Positions 11,812 to 23,259 of a DNA stretch of 64,000 nucleotides are shown piece after piece. Both the position numbers and the translations under genes were made by a program. Position 1 is the first letter of the stretch. Every line of letters begins with the position of its first letter. This DNA is from Paragorgia papillata (Eukaryota > Cnidaria > Anthozoa > Scleralcyonacea > Coralliidae), in the NCBI GenBank assembly GCA_035771165.1, contig JAWNZC010000467.1, forward strand, positions 651,001-715,000, read 5' to 3'. The notes below the pieces were generated by a model that worked only from the letters and a program-made list of their open reading frames with translations, did not search any database and had not been told where the DNA came from.

Positions 11812-11873
11812 GCTGTTGCTGTTGCTGTTACTGTTGCTGTTGCTGTTGCTGTTGCCGTTGCCGTTGCCGTTGC

Positions 11874-11924
<51 letters not shown>

Positions 11925-11931
11925 AGCCGCA
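11725..11931. repeat. GTT trinucleotide array with GCT and GCC interruptions
   Basis: About 200 bp of GTT repeats with a central block of GCTGTT and GCCGTT units. All three plus-strand frames read as poly-Val, poly-Leu or poly-Cys, and the minus strand as poly-Thr, so the long ORFs here are artefacts of the array. It abuts the 3' end of the Crypton remnant. Confidence 0.95.
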
Positions 11932-11935
11932 GGTG

Positions 11936-14164
11936 TCATAGCTTTCGAATTGAGAAAACTATCATTCTGGATACACCTTCTTTTACTGGTGGATTGGTTT
12001 CATCACCAAGAGCTTGTGAAAGAACATCGCTACAGCGTTTAAGCTGTGATGTGGATGGCCGACGGTTGTAGTGTTGGAGTGACTGCCCATTTCGATGGCC
12101 TGAAATGGACATAATGTGTCGGTTGGGCAAGCCAGCATTTGACCATAGGATGATTGAAGTCGCTCTTACACAGTGGTTTGTGTAGATCGTGGACAAACCA
12201 GCAGCACTGCTCATGTCCTTCATGATGTCGCCAAGTTTGTTGACGCCAAGGGGACGATTTTCGTTCCAAGTTATATCGGTTGGCTTCCAATGACGCTTCG
12301 GGTACTGAAATAATGCTTCGCATTTTGGATTTAACTTTCTGATGTACAGCTTCAAGGCACTATAGCCATAATTTTCTTCCTTTGTCTTGTACATACTACC
12401 CAGGTGTTGGAAGCTCTATGTATCCTTTATTCATCCAGGGTGGTTTTTGGATGACTCATGGCCAGAAATCGAGGACAACATGGCGGCAAAGCATGCGCAC
12501 TGAATCCCTTATTAATTAATTCAATATGGCGTCCTTCAATAGATTTCTTAAGGAAATATAAAGAACAATCATTTTTGGTTATTTACTATTGTAAATTCCG
12601 ACATGCGAACGTGCAAAACTTCACCAAATTGAACAATCGTTTAGCATTACAATTTCTATTAAGTTTGGAGCGTCCTAAATAGCCCCCTCATAAGCATGTT
12701 TAAAGTCTCTTAATCTGCTATAGCACTTATTTTGGAGCTCCAATTTTGGCTGCTTCTGTGTTTTTTTTGTCCACGACGCGAACGTCTGAATTTGCTCGGG
12801 ATGAACGTTACTTTGTTTTGCGGAGTTGTTCGTTCCACTTTTTCGTTGTTTAATAGGTTCCCAAAGACCTTAAAATGTACGATTTTAGTGCAGCCGAGTC
12901 GTTGTAATTTAATCCATCAAGCGCCGAGATAAATACTGAACACGGCGTGAAGGAGCAATGCGTTGCTCGATAATTTCGGGTTCTTGTCCGCCATTTCTTA
13001 TGGAGCTGTTGCTAGGTTGCCAGGGTCTTAACCGCTGTTATTATTATTAAATGTGACTGTGGATTCAGAAATAATAACCGAAATTTATGCGGCAATTATT
13101 GTGAGTATGAGTGTACAGGCCTGTCTAGACGATTAAACCTTTTGTAATTTGATATTTGGGTAAGAAAAGGGTCAATAAGACATTTTAGCGATTACCTCTA
13201 CTTTAATTTATTGTTATAGACTTCTGTTTATAGCCGAAATGATCGATATTTAGCCATCAGAATCTTCAAATTAATATTTTCATCTAAATCTGAGCCCACA
13301 GGCCACTGCCGCTGGCTGTCTTCGATTTCTGGCCATGCGCAGTGTGTCATCGTCACATACTCTTCGCTTGTCGCATCTTGTGTAAACACGAAGCTCTATT
13401 TCGTTAAAATTCTTTGTCCTTCGCGGCCTGGTCTGCACCAGAATAACACCGTGTGAAACCAAACATTCCACAGCAGTTGAAGAAGGTTTGACACATTGAA
13501 TACACCACTTGTCTTGAGCTTTTCCAAGTCTTCGGGTTCAAGAGGAGGTTTGTGATTTACGTTTTGTTGACCTTCCTTTTTGAGGGATTTAATTTTTGCG
13601 TTGAGGACTACGTTGGACTTCTTGAATTCTGGGTTAGCAGTTATTGTGATGCCTCTGTTGTATGGTGTGGAGTTTAGGTATCTTTCTAGGCCATTTCTCA
13701 AACCAAGTAGAGTTGACCTACTGTAGTCTTCGCCGTTCAGATTTTTCACTTCTGCGTAAAACAAATGTAGATAGCTGTCGAGTGTTTTGTTGTCGATTTC
13801 ATGCAATTATCTTGTAATGTGACGAACTGTAGCCCATTCTTTAAAAATAATATGTTTATTTACTTTAATAAGAGTTCAATGACCAAGGAATTAAACTGTC
13901 TAAACTTCAATGTAATTTTCTGTAAATTGAAAATGAAAGTCTCGTATTATAAACAAGAAACTTATTGCTTACCTTTAAAAATATTGACAGCGTAAATTGT
14001 TTTGTATTTTGTATTTTGAGCAACCGAATTTTGGACCAACTCGTCAACGTCTTTCTCTGTAGTTAAAACAAACTTTGTTTTATATTATTGTCATCAATTT
14101 CAAACTCCATTAAGGCCTTCTCATTGTCAAATTCAAAATTTTCATAATTATTTTCGTCTGACAT
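11936..14164 (-). pseudogene. Decayed Crypton (KIAA1958-like tyrosine recombinase) with intron
   Basis: Read on the minus strand. A first exon starts at ATG 14164, continues (with one frameshift) to 13973 and ends in donor GTAAGC. A 134-bp intron follows, and exon 2 begins at 13838 (EWATVRHITR) and is broken by an in-frame stop, then continues as an SAM-like core-binding region (LDSYLHLFYAEVKN, RSTLLGLRNGLERYL) to about 13396, where another frameshift occurs. After an 880-bp insertion the catalytic domain resumes at 12394-11936 with the tyrosine-recombinase residues R (NHCVRAT), H-R (SGHRNG) and Y (LQHYNRR). Cryptons are DNA transposons that use such recombinases; the KIAA1958/QRICH1-type proteins derive from them. 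The catalytic half is still open, but the whole gene cannot be expressed intact. Confidence 0.85.
12457..13337. mobile_element. TIR element inserted in the Crypton gene
   Basis: CATGGCCAGAAATCGAGGAC at 12457 is inverted at 13319-13337 (ending in TTCTGGCCATG). The two flanks are consecutive parts of the Crypton reading frame (TMTH before, ESSKNHPG after), which defines the insertion precisely. The interior has no long ORF. The duplicated target is at most 2-3 bp and is not certain. Confidence 0.7.
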
Positions 14165-14183
14165 TTTTGAAAAGCCGCTAATG

Positions 14184-14221
14184 CGGGAAAATTCCCGTGC
14201 AGGATTCTCTGATCCTGCACG
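14184..14221. repeat. Two adjacent short palindromes upstream of the Crypton start
   Basis: CGGGAAAATTCCCG (14184-14197) overlaps CGTGCAGGAT-6-ATCCTGCACG (14196-14221), a perfect 10-bp stem. They lie just upstream of the Crypton ATG on the minus strand. A role as recombinase or promoter site is only a guess. Confidence 0.5.
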
Positions 14222-14569
14222 CCCATTGACCAATCAGAGCTCGCGTAGTTAAATGATATTTTATAAATTGCAATAATTGTCGCTAATTAGCTACATACTT
14301 TGTTGCCGTCCTTAGTGTCATGACATGAAGATTTACCTTAACGCAACTTGCTATACCAAATATGATGAATAACGTACTGTTATTTACCAAAGTAGAGGGG
14401 AATAGCGCTGGGTAATTATCTGCGGCAAATTAGCAAATACGTCATAAGTTTTGCCAAAATAAATATGTTTTGCAAATCATATTTCTTCAGTATTTTCAGT
14501 GTCGCTGGTAACTTGGAATACTCGGTAGAGTTCTGCTTACAAGAAACTTAACACTGCACTTAATATCGA

Positions 14570-14695
14570 TCCGCGGTAGAAAAATGCCGCAATTTTGTTT
14601 TACCCGGAAGTGAATAGGGCACGATATCCCGTCATTGAGAAGCCAATTAGATTACGTAAAAAGCACTTTTCACCACTCAAGTATGTGCTAATTAA
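14570..14695. repeat. Dispersed GTGAATAG...CTTTTCAC element, diverged copy
   Basis: GCCGCAATTTTGTTTTACCC, a GTGAATAGGGCACGATATCC stretch and a terminal TTTTCACC match, in the same order, the better preserved copy at 42820-42930. It is a small interspersed repeat within the intron. Confidence 0.55.
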
Positions 14696-14845
14696 AAATA
14701 TATTGTTATTTGATAATTGGAAATGAAAATTATGAGCCAATAATTGTAAATAGAACATTTAAATTATAACCGTAATTACAGAAATACTATTATAATTTCT
14801 TTTGTTACACTATAGTTTTATGTCACATGATTACTCTGTACTTAC

Positions 14846-14917
14846 AACACTTTTAAGTTATTTTCAATTGGAAACAGTTCATCTTTCAATTCTTTGATAA
14901 AGTTCATACTGAGATCT
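14846..14917 (-). CDS. LRR exon 4 of the CUB-LRR gene
   Basis: A 72-nt exon, acceptor ATATCTAG, donor GTAAGT, phase 2 in and out. It encodes DLSMNFIKELKDELF then PIENNLKVL, one LRR. Confidence 0.85.
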
Positions 14918-16100
14918 CTAGATATGTAAACAAAAAAAAATTATTATAAGTTAAATTATAAGTTAAATAACAAGTAGATACTGTAAATGTCCAAAAACTT
15001 TACTTGAATTTACTAAACTACCAAAGTTTAAAGTTGAATTGACATATCTAAATTTTAAACGCGTTAACAAAAATAAAAATCTGAAAGATTAATTAAGTTT
15101 TTGGGTTTTTAAGGCGGCTCCGTGTGATTTTTTGAAATATAAGTAGAAATGTGCACATTTCAATTGTTTATTATGAACCATAAAAAATTGAATGCTTTTA
15201 CCAAACTCGTTTTTTCAAGTTACTTAAATGTTAATTTACGACCATTTCTATACTCGGGAGGCAAGCCGGAAGAACCTCCGGAACAGTGCGATCGTTTTTT
15301 CGGTTTTGAGTGATTTTCCTCGAGCCAATCAAAACGCTAGAAACAATTCGGAAACGGCAATCGCTCACCGTTTCAATGATGAGATTTATTCAACATAACA
15401 TGAAGTGCGTTGATTGGAAAAATATAGTGAGAGACTGCAATTAAATATTGCTGGTTTACGGTTTAGAAACATGACAAAAACACGGAACATTCAGCGGAGA
15501 GATTTGTGGGATCATTTTCTGTAATTTAAGCGTGCTTTGCATGTATGTTTGCTACTCGGTTTGGATTCCGCCATATTTGATTTGTGACGTCATTAGATGA
15601 ACTTAAATAACATAACATTTATGGAATTATATAAAAAATACTAAAGTTAATCAAATAATAAAAAAAAATTTTAACCAGAAATTTTCGAAATTTCGAAATT
15701 TTTGCCACAAACGTCATCAAAAACGTGGTTGCTATGGCCACACTAATCAGTGTAAAAAAATTTTTTACATACGGAAGTGTTCCGCGACACTATGTACGAA
15801 AAGTCACAATATTTCGTGCATTTATTTTAAATACTCAAAAGTTACAACGCTTTAATTTCGCCGCGTGCACTTTCCGCCACCCCATTCCACAAGTCTAGAT
15901 AGGGTTAAGAAATGCGTGGTATGTAATTATCAAGTTTTAGCTGCACAAAAAGTTAGATAAACCCAAATAAACATACTGTAAAACTACTATAACGCCTCAT
16001 AACAACAACAAAGAACAACGCGGCTTTTATAACAGTGTATCTATAAAATTACTTGAAAGAAAATGGTTAAGTGTATTTAAGTAGACATTGATTATACCCC
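14918..16100. other. Intronic stretch, nothing recognised
   Basis: AT-rich intron DNA. A segment ending GATAGGGTTAAG near 15905 resembles a piggyBac right end (compare 30520), but no matching left end was found. No exon or ORF of note. Confidence 0.4.
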
Positions 16101-16591
16101 CAGCCGGTACACGACGTCGTTTTTACTTTTGCCGCCGTGTAATTGTGGTCGAAGTCGTCTTGCGACGTCAATCTACAAGAAAATCGACGATATTTTGACG
16201 TCGCGTTGGCGATGTTTTATTTCCTCAGCGTTTTATCAACATAAAAAACTAATGTTGTTTTGACGTTGAATGGACATCGATATTGCAATGTTAACTTGCA
16301 AATGAAGACGGACAATCTTAAATGTTTGACATGGTTTTATTCTTGTTCCCGATTTTACGTTCAAGGTTGAAAAAAGAACGTTGTTCAGTTACTAAATAGA
16401 GAACTAAAGAGTGTATAAGGCCGTTAAAACAATGCCTGTTTGATGTTGGTTCATCGTTGTCGCCGTCGAAAAAAGGTCCGTAATGTAACGTCGAAACGAC
16501 GTCAATAATTGAACGTCGATTCGGTTTGTATTTTCATATTTTGCATAATCGGCTTTCTTTAGACGACGAATCGATGACGTTTTGCCGGCTG
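16101..16591. mobile_element. CAGCCGG-ended, ACGTCG-rich MITE
   Basis: It begins CAGCCGGTACACGACGTC and ends GACGTTTTGCCGGCTG, i.e. short inverted ends, with many GACGTC/ACGTCG motifs in both orientations between. This CpG-rich composition differs sharply from the flanks. No ORF; target duplication not visible. Confidence 0.6.
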
Positions 16592-18194
16592 AGTTAATTT
16601 GTTCTTGCCAGAGCTACTTAATATATACATAAAAACAAGGCGTCTGGGTCAGGCGTTCACTCGGGCTACGTACAGGCAGGGCGCTCTAAAACACGGGCGT
16701 GGAAACGCGCATATTATAACTTGGAGAGCTATGTGTGATGCATCAAAGGACTGGCACGAGCGCGCTTGGGCTCTGAAAATCAACAAAAACACAATTTGAA
16801 TGGCGACCAAAAAGATAAAGAGTACCCGAGATAAATTCCTCTTTTTGAAAAGGAAGTAAACTTATTACTGCCATTAGAAACACAAATAAAGAACAAGTAA
16901 CTCTTCCAGATTAAGTTTGTTTTAATTATATATTGTCAAGGATTTATTCTAGATTAATAAAATCACAATTGTTTATCGTGAGAGCTGAAAAAATTCCTAA
17001 AAATTTACAATTTTTGAAGGGCCCACGGCGTTAAAATCATGTTTTCTCTGCGAATCGGCTGACAAAAGTAAATTTGAATACACCAACGTAAAGACAGTTA
17101 AATGGGCTTTCGAACTGACATAGTCAGCGAACGTGCTTTTTTTGTAAAACTGACATTTCACCAACCCATTTTTGAAAATTTTCTCTTCCATTATCGCCAC
17201 TGACTATAGCTTTAATACGTGAAACTAAAACACTGCTAACGCTTTCAAGTTTAAAACCCCATGCTTCTTTTAAAGAGCAATCACATGAATTAACATATAC
17301 ACAATGCTAAACCCCTGTTTCCAATAATGTTAAACAAACGAGAAGAACTGAGACTTTTAAAACAAATTTCAACCAAATGATGTAAATAAAAATTACAAAG
17401 TTTACTACAAGTCTGCATCAATGCGACTCAAGCTAGTTTACGACGGTAAAAACAAGATTAGTATTCTTTGTTTGCCAAATTTTATGTGCACAGAAATACT
17501 ATAGACATTAACCGGCAGAAGACACTAACAGGTTTGCCCAAATTTCAGCGAAAAGCATTTAAAATAAACAATAAAAAACGTTTTCGGCTTTGTGTTATCC
17601 AGAGTAAACAATCTTAATATGCAGTTCAGCATATTTTGTCATAGATAATATCATAACACTTTTAGAAAAAAAACCAACTAAAAAACACGCTTACGGCATG
17701 CAGATTAACATTATATATTGTACGAGAAACTGGTAACTACAATGATTGCATTTTGCAGACAAAATTCGATCATACTCTATCTGAAAATTGTGTTACAGTT
17801 GTCGAATGCTGAAGACAGTACTCTAAGTCAAATCTACAGAACAAGAGACCAACGTACGATAATATAGTTATAGATATTTTTTTAAAGGACATACTAAAGA
17901 GTACTGTAGTATATCTTACCATATACTTCTGTCTCCGTTTTAAACAAATCTGATCAAGTCCATTATTTAACAGACTACAGTACAGTTGATAATCACTGCC
18001 GCTTGAGGATTGACTATTCAGTTGTTTTGTTTTTTTGTAGCTTCTAAACTTTGCAGGAGATTCATTCCAGACTATAACTAGTATATATGGGTATTTTTTT
18101 TCTCATCATTACTGTGATTTTTCATGCGGAGCTTTCTATGCATGGGTAAAGATTCCTTTGTCGTTGGCATCTTCTTTCAGCCGTCTCAGTTTTC
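16592..18194. other. Intronic stretch, no gene or repeat recognised
   Basis: AT-rich sequence within the largest intron of the CUB-LRR gene. ORFs are short and without recognisable motifs, and no 72-nt LRR exon pattern was found on the minus strand. Confidence 0.4.
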
Positions 18195-18203
18195 TTCGCT
18201 CAT

Positions 18204-18735
18204 GCAGTGGCGTCGCCACGGGGTGGACTGGGGTGGACATGTCCACCCCCAGTTCTTTTCCAGATCGATTTCTTAATTTTTCCAAATCCGTGGAGAAAAC
18301 ATTGAGGGGGGGGGGGGGGGGGGGGGAAAGTAGTATTGAGACTTTTTTTGTCAGTGGCGCTCACGGCTGTTAATAACTCCGGCGTTGGTGCATTTCATGA
18401 AGGGTTACATAAAGTACGCTCGGTCGGCGGTCGCATCCCCTCCGCTGATACGAAGTAATTAGGGCTCGGGCGAAATTTCGTAATCGCCTCATCGAGATAA
18501 AATGGAATTATGATAAGATCGAGATAATATGGAATTATGATAAGATCGAGATAATATGGAATGATTTTAAGCGCATTTTATAATTATTATGAAAAATTAT
18601 ATGAAAAATAATAAAATATATATTCAAAGTCCTAAAATGTGTTTTCTTTTGTGCATTTTTTATGACGTTCTATAACCTTCAGAATTCTGTAAAATCACCC
18701 CTCAAAGTGCAGGAAATGGCGTTTGCGTGCAAGAA
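18204..18735. mobile_element. hAT-like element fragment with poly-G run
   Basis: It starts CAGTGGCGTCGCCACGGGG, a typical hAT-style end, followed by a GGGGTGGACATGTCCACCCC palindrome and a run of 21 G (18306-18326). At 18660-18720 an inverted segment (TTCTGTAAAATCACCCCTC, AGGAAATGGCG) matches the interiors of the elements at 41723 and 48840. No right end or target duplication was found, so it is a fragment or composite. Confidence 0.5.
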
Positions 18736-19118
18736 CACTATGATAAAAAAACAAAGCTGTTCAACCTTTTGGCCAACTTACTTCAAGAGTGAAAGGAAAA
18801 AATAATTTACGATATGTCTCACGGCCTCACTCATTCACACGGTTGACAACTCACCGGAAGTATGAATAGTAACGAAAGTAAAAAGTGCAAAACTGCAAAA
18901 TCGTGACACATAAAAAGCCCAAGCTGAAACCTAGACTCTACCTACCACAGTAGCCTAGCGGAGTAATTAGCAGAAACAGGAAACTAAGCCCTCGTATCAA
19001 GTAATATATAATGTAAACGTGTCGTTGTCGAGTTATGATTAACCCACGTTCAGTAAACAATCAAAGTGTATATTGTTGCTGGCTAATTTAATTCTATAAT
19101 GCAATATTAATTACTTAC

Positions 19119-19190
19119 AGTACTTTAAGTGACCGAGTTTCATTAAACAGTTTTCTTGGAATGTTTTCAATACGGTTTTTAGACAAGCGA
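19119..19190 (-). CDS. LRR exon 3 of the CUB-LRR gene
   Basis: A 72-nt exon, acceptor TTGATGTAG, donor GTAAGT, phase 2 at both ends. It encodes RLSKNRIENIPRKLF then NETRSLKVL, a clear LRR. Confidence 0.88.
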
Positions 19191-19839
19191 CTACATCAAA
19201 TTAAAGAAGAAATATTAATAACCCTCCATCTTTCATACATATTTACTTCGTTCATGCTACACTAGATTTATATAATCAGTAGACTGGTGTTCAATTTCCA
19301 TTATTTGCAACTGTATGTCATTGTCGGATCTTTAAGAAAACTGTCAATATCACAATAATATATCTCTAACCCAATGTTATTTGGCATCCCATAAAAATGA
19401 GTACAAAAGTCAAGTGTTGATGTAGTATTGTAATTTCAGTCTAGCTTTCACCAAATAATTTTACTCTGTAACAAGAGGGCACTCAGAAATTGCGTATATC
19501 TCCCCCCAGCGGGTTTATTATTAGAGATGATTAAAAAGAAAAGCAGCCATCCTGCTAACCAGCCATCCTGCTAACCAGGCTAGCTCACATGCAACACCTA
19601 CAGATAAATAAATGAATAAAATGATTGATTGCCCTCGTAACAAAATTATGCAAAATGTTTGCATAAAATAAGGATAGTGAGCGCGACGAAGAAGCAAGCC
19701 AAGGATGAGTCATCTGAGTTAAAGCATTCCAGTCATAGACACCCTGTTATAATGTAATGTTTAAGAGAGTGCTCCGTTAGCAGTGTTTTAAATAACCAAA
19801 GTGAAAGGTAGTAAACTGCCGAGTATATATTTGATAAAG

Positions 19840-20289
19840 AAATAAAGGCGTTTCTAGCGGAGTCCTTCATCAGAGTAAAATGTGTTGAAATGAAATAAAA
19901 CACGGCTTATATATCCAAAGGGGTTAAGAAATTAAAATAGCCAAATGTTGGGAGGTTAAACACACTGATCATATATAATTACAATCAAAATGGAGATACC
20001 TTCCTACTTTTTATTCTGTAGTTCGTTGCGTATTGCTGTATTTCTGTAGCCGTTACCAAAGCCTGAGAAATATTTTTGTTGAAAAATGTACAAAATAGTA
20101 TAATTTAGCTTTAATTGGCATTTAATCATAATACAATGAATGTTTATCCCAAATCGATACAGATAAACGAATATACATCAAGAATTGGCGACTTTTATCG
20201 CTAGACTTTCCTCGCGCTTCTTTAGCGGCTACAGAAATACAGTAATACACAACCAACTACAGAAGCGGAATGGGAAGGTATTTCCATTT
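19840..20289 (-). mobile_element. Penelope-like/retrozyme remnant with broken hammerhead-type core
   Basis: On the minus strand CTGATGAAGGACTCCGCTAG is followed directly by AAACGCC (19846-19876). CTGATGA...GAAAC are the two conserved strings of the hammerhead ribozyme core, and the AGGACTCC text between them is half of a stem II; the returning half appears deleted. Nearby, 19989-20054 and 20225-20289 are ~65-bp inverted repeats (both carrying CTACAGAAATACAG). Hammerhead motifs mark Penelope-like elements and retrozymes in animals; assignment here is inference from the motif only. Confidence 0.4.
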
Positions 20290-20888
20290 CACTGTAATGA
20301 ATTGTAAAAATGTTAGGTATTAGCTAATTATTACAATTGATCGGCAACCAGATTGTGGGATAGGGAGAAGTAATAAGGCTAAATACTAATAAGGTGGTAT
20401 CAAATAGAATAAATGAGAGTGCATAACTAATAATAACGAGAAAGATAAATAAATAAAAAAGAAGTATGAAATTAAAGAAAAGAAAAACGTTCATTAAGGC
20501 CAGAGCTTTAACGAACGTTTTGTTTAATTTAATTTCCTACTCCCCTTCCCTATCTTTCTCATTATGGGCATAATTACATGAACACGGCGGCACTTTTTGC
20601 TTCAAAAGCAATCCCAACCTATTTAATTAAGTTCGGAAGACGTCGCTTGAATACAGATCAGCAATGTTTGGGGACTACGGACGAATTGATACTTCAAGAG
20701 AAAATAGGTGTCATTACGTTGTGAATAATTATTTAGGAGGTATCCTTTCGAAAGCTGTACACTAGCTTACTGCTAATGAGTTCAACGAGCACTAACATTT
20801 TACTATAATCTTCTCTTTAAATATCTATATTTGCTTAGCCTAATACTAAAAAGCTATTAATTACAAATTGATTAATTAAGTTACTTAC

Positions 20889-20960
20889 AGAGTTTCTAAA
20901 GACCTTGAATTATAGAACGTCTCTTCTTCTATCTCCAGTATTTTATTTCCCCTCAAACTT
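20889..20960 (-). CDS. LRR exon 2 of the CUB-LRR gene
   Basis: A 72-nt exon, acceptor GATGTTTAG, donor GTAAGT, phase 2 in and out. It encodes SLRGNKILEIEEETF then YNSRSLETL, one canonical LRR. Confidence 0.88.
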
Positions 20961-21364
20961 CTAAACATCACCAACAATAAATAAAATTATTAATAATTTA
21001 AGGTTAGTTGCTTATTACTATAAAAATACAAACAATAACATACATGGATTGTGAAATTTTTTAGTCAAAATTTTATCTTACAATTGATAAATTTGCGTTC
21101 ATGGTCAAATAAAGGCTTTTAGCATTGTATTGTTAGTTATAATTACAAGCCGTTATTGCACTAACCCTTTTTTCGTATAAAACAATGGACCCCAAGAATT
21201 ATTTTGAATTAACGTTAACTGAAAAAAACTCAAATACATCGCTGTCCTTTTCTTAATATATACATAACTTCTTTTATAGGAAAAATACTTTTGACCGTTT
21301 TATAAAAGTGTAAATTTGAAATTAAGGGAGGATTACATACAATAATAGTAACACCAATAATTCT

Positions 21365-21437
21365 TATTGCCCCAACCGGGAATCGAATCCAAGGTCTTGG
21401 AATCAACGCAATGGCGCTCTGGCCACTGAGCTATTGA
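21365..21437 (-). repeat. tRNA-like sequence (tRNA pseudogene or SINE head)
   Basis: The minus strand has an A-box-like TAGCTCAGTGG with a GCTC/GAGC D-stem and a B-box-like GGATTCGATTCCC about 35 nt later. The acceptor ends do not pair, the T-stem has mismatches and no convincing anticodon stem forms. A functional tRNA is therefore unlikely; it is a SINE head or a tRNA relic in an intron. Confidence 0.5.
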
Positions 21438-21523
21438 GATACGGTCAGGTCAGCGTCAACATTAAGGCTTGAGAAAGAGGCAGTTGATATAACAACTTTA
21501 AAGAAATATTAAATTTTACTTAC

Positions 21524-21595
21524 AAGTATTCTAATTGCGTCAGCTTTTTGAAATCAAGTTTGGTCAACTTCACCAGAAGATTTTCATCAAAATGG
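21524..21595 (-). CDS. LRR exon 1 of the CUB-LRR gene
   Basis: A 72-nt exon, acceptor TGTGTTTAG, donor GTAAGT, phase 2 in and out. It encodes HFDENLLVKLTKLDF then KKLTQLEYL. It is the first repeat after the N-terminal cap and somewhat less regular than the following ones, as usual for a first LRR. Confidence 0.85.
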
Positions 21596-21744
21596 CTAAA
21601 CACATAATAAACAACAACTATTAAAACCATAATTAAACGGCCAAAATGAATTCAAAATTATGTTTTTTGACGGTCAAATAGCAAAACTACACTTTTGAAA
21701 CGTTACAATATAGAAACAAAAAAATATGTTTTTGAATAACTTAC

Positions 21745-21859
21745 ATTGCAGACGTTCTCTCTGGGAAATACAAAGGCATATATAATAAACTTTCAGCAGA
21801 AATAAAGATCTTGTTATTGTCTGATTTCAAACGATTACAACGTACGTTTGGTGGACAGT
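21745..21859 (-). CDS. LRR N-terminal cap exon of the CUB-LRR gene
   Basis: A 115-nt exon, acceptor TTCTTTAG, donor GTAAGT, entered in phase 1 and left in phase 2. It encodes CPPNVRCNRLKSDNNK followed by MPLYFPERTSA. This is the layout of an LRRNT cap (Cys pair, then L..MP..FP..T) joined to the first repeat. With the mini-exon before it (RCGNENIF), four cysteines spaced C-x8-C-x5-C arise, so an LDL-receptor class A relic is an alternative reading for the first part. Confidence 0.75.
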
Positions 21860-22249
21860 CTAAAGAAAATATAGAAACACTTTAAGCAATAAAAGTACAA
21901 GGAAATAAACATCAATTAAAGCAATGACCAATACAAAATAGAATATTAGATAATCTGGTAACAACAGCGAAAGCTGTGAATACTATAAATCATCAAACGT
22001 CGACAACAAACAACAGAAAGATATAAACTACCATTATCAGCAAACGTAATGAAAACAAAAACAAACGACAACACCAGTAACAACATCTACACCAACACGA
22101 TCACATCCGTCGATAAGTATAACATAAACAACAAATACTGACTACACCAAGCATTATAAACTAATATTAATATTATTTTCTACAATATAAATACAAAAAA
22201 AGGACAACAGCAGCAATGCACCATGTTTACCACCATCAACACTGCTAGT

Positions 22250-22385
22250 GTGAGCGCGACTGAGAGAACTACTATGACTGAAACAACAACGACAACGACG
22301 ATAAGGCAACGAAAGAGACAACTACAACAACAACGATGAAAATAACGACGACGATAACAACGATAACAACAACAAAAACATTGAA
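22250..22385. repeat. ACA/ACG trinucleotide-rich tract
   Basis: Interrupted CAA, ACG and ACT triplets; the minus-strand 80-codon ORF over it is low-complexity Val/Cys/Arg text. Confidence 0.6.
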
Positions 22386-22426
22386 AAATTAAAATATTTT
22401 GTTCTAACCCAAATTGAAACACTTAC

Positions 22427-22459
22427 TGAAAATATTTTCATTACCACAACGGGTGGGAA
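22427..22459 (-). CDS. 33-nt mini-exon of the CUB-LRR gene
   Basis: It lies after a long polypyrimidine stretch ending TGATTTAG and before donor GTAAGT. Entered and left in phase 1, it encodes about PTRCGNENIF. It fits exactly between the CUB exon (ends phase 1) and the LRRNT exon (starts phase 1) and supplies the cysteine expected before the cap. It is too short to be proved by sequence alone, but splice sites and phase agree. Confidence 0.6.
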
Positions 22460-22612
22460 CTAAATCAGACGACAGCACAGAAAAACAAAAAAGAAAGAAA
22501 ACTGAGCATTGGCACCATATAGTTAATCTAAAAATACTTCCAGCATTGCAACCAAGGACATAATAATTACTCCAAAAATTCCTTTTAAAATTATAAATAA
22601 AATTATTTTTTT

Positions 22613-22663
22613 ATATAGTGACGATTGCCATACTTTTTAGTATGGTGGCAATCGTCACTATAT
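22613..22663. repeat. Perfect 18-bp hairpin in intron
   Basis: ATATAGTGACGATTGCCA (22613-22630) is exactly inverted at 22646-22663, with a 15-nt loop that itself contains TACT/AGTA. It could be a tiny palindromic MITE with TA flanks or a foldable RNA in the intron; nothing decides between these. Confidence 0.8.
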
Positions 22664-23259
22664 GAAATGTTAATCTAAAAATAATGATACTAATTTGATT
22701 GTCTGAGTATTTGAAAAAAAAACAGTGTTGAAAACTAAATGCGATATGCGGTTGGCGGTAACTTAAAGTTTAAAAAAATGAAAAAACAAAAAACCTAAGA
22801 ACACTAATTTCGCATGTCGAAAATCAGCCAAAATCCAATGCAATTTGTGAAGATGGCAAGACTTCACTCTCGTAAAAAAATTGCAAAATCAATTCAAATA
22901 ATTTCATCCAAGAAAATTTAGCAATATTTGCTAAACAATATATAATTTTAGTCTGGAACGAAACCGAATTTTCCAGTCAAAGCAAAATGTTAACGAAAGG
23001 TACGTTCACTTGTAGTTGTACGTTATTTATTATGGTGAAAACTATGAGACATTGCAATAAATATAATATTTACAACAATATATAAAACGAAAAGGTATAC
23101 ATCCAATTGGAGTATGACACTAATACAGACAATTGATATCCTAATTAAACTCAAACTAAAACCTATTAAAAAACCTAAAACCTAAATCTAACGCTTAAAA
23201 CAAAAACTTAAATCAAACTAAAACCTACGGAGAAATCCCAACGAGAGACTATATTGCAA

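Noticed and set aside
11686..12071. Long ORFs of poly-Val, poly-Leu, poly-Cys and poly-Thr
   Set aside because: All are readings of the GTT trinucleotide array.
17905..17976. Possible further LRR exon after a CTTACC donor-like site
   Set aside because: Its translation lacks the L..N.I..L pattern and the 72-nt phase-2 frame.
21365..21437. Functional tRNA gene
   Set aside because: Acceptor ends unpaired, T-stem mismatched, no clear anticodon arm.
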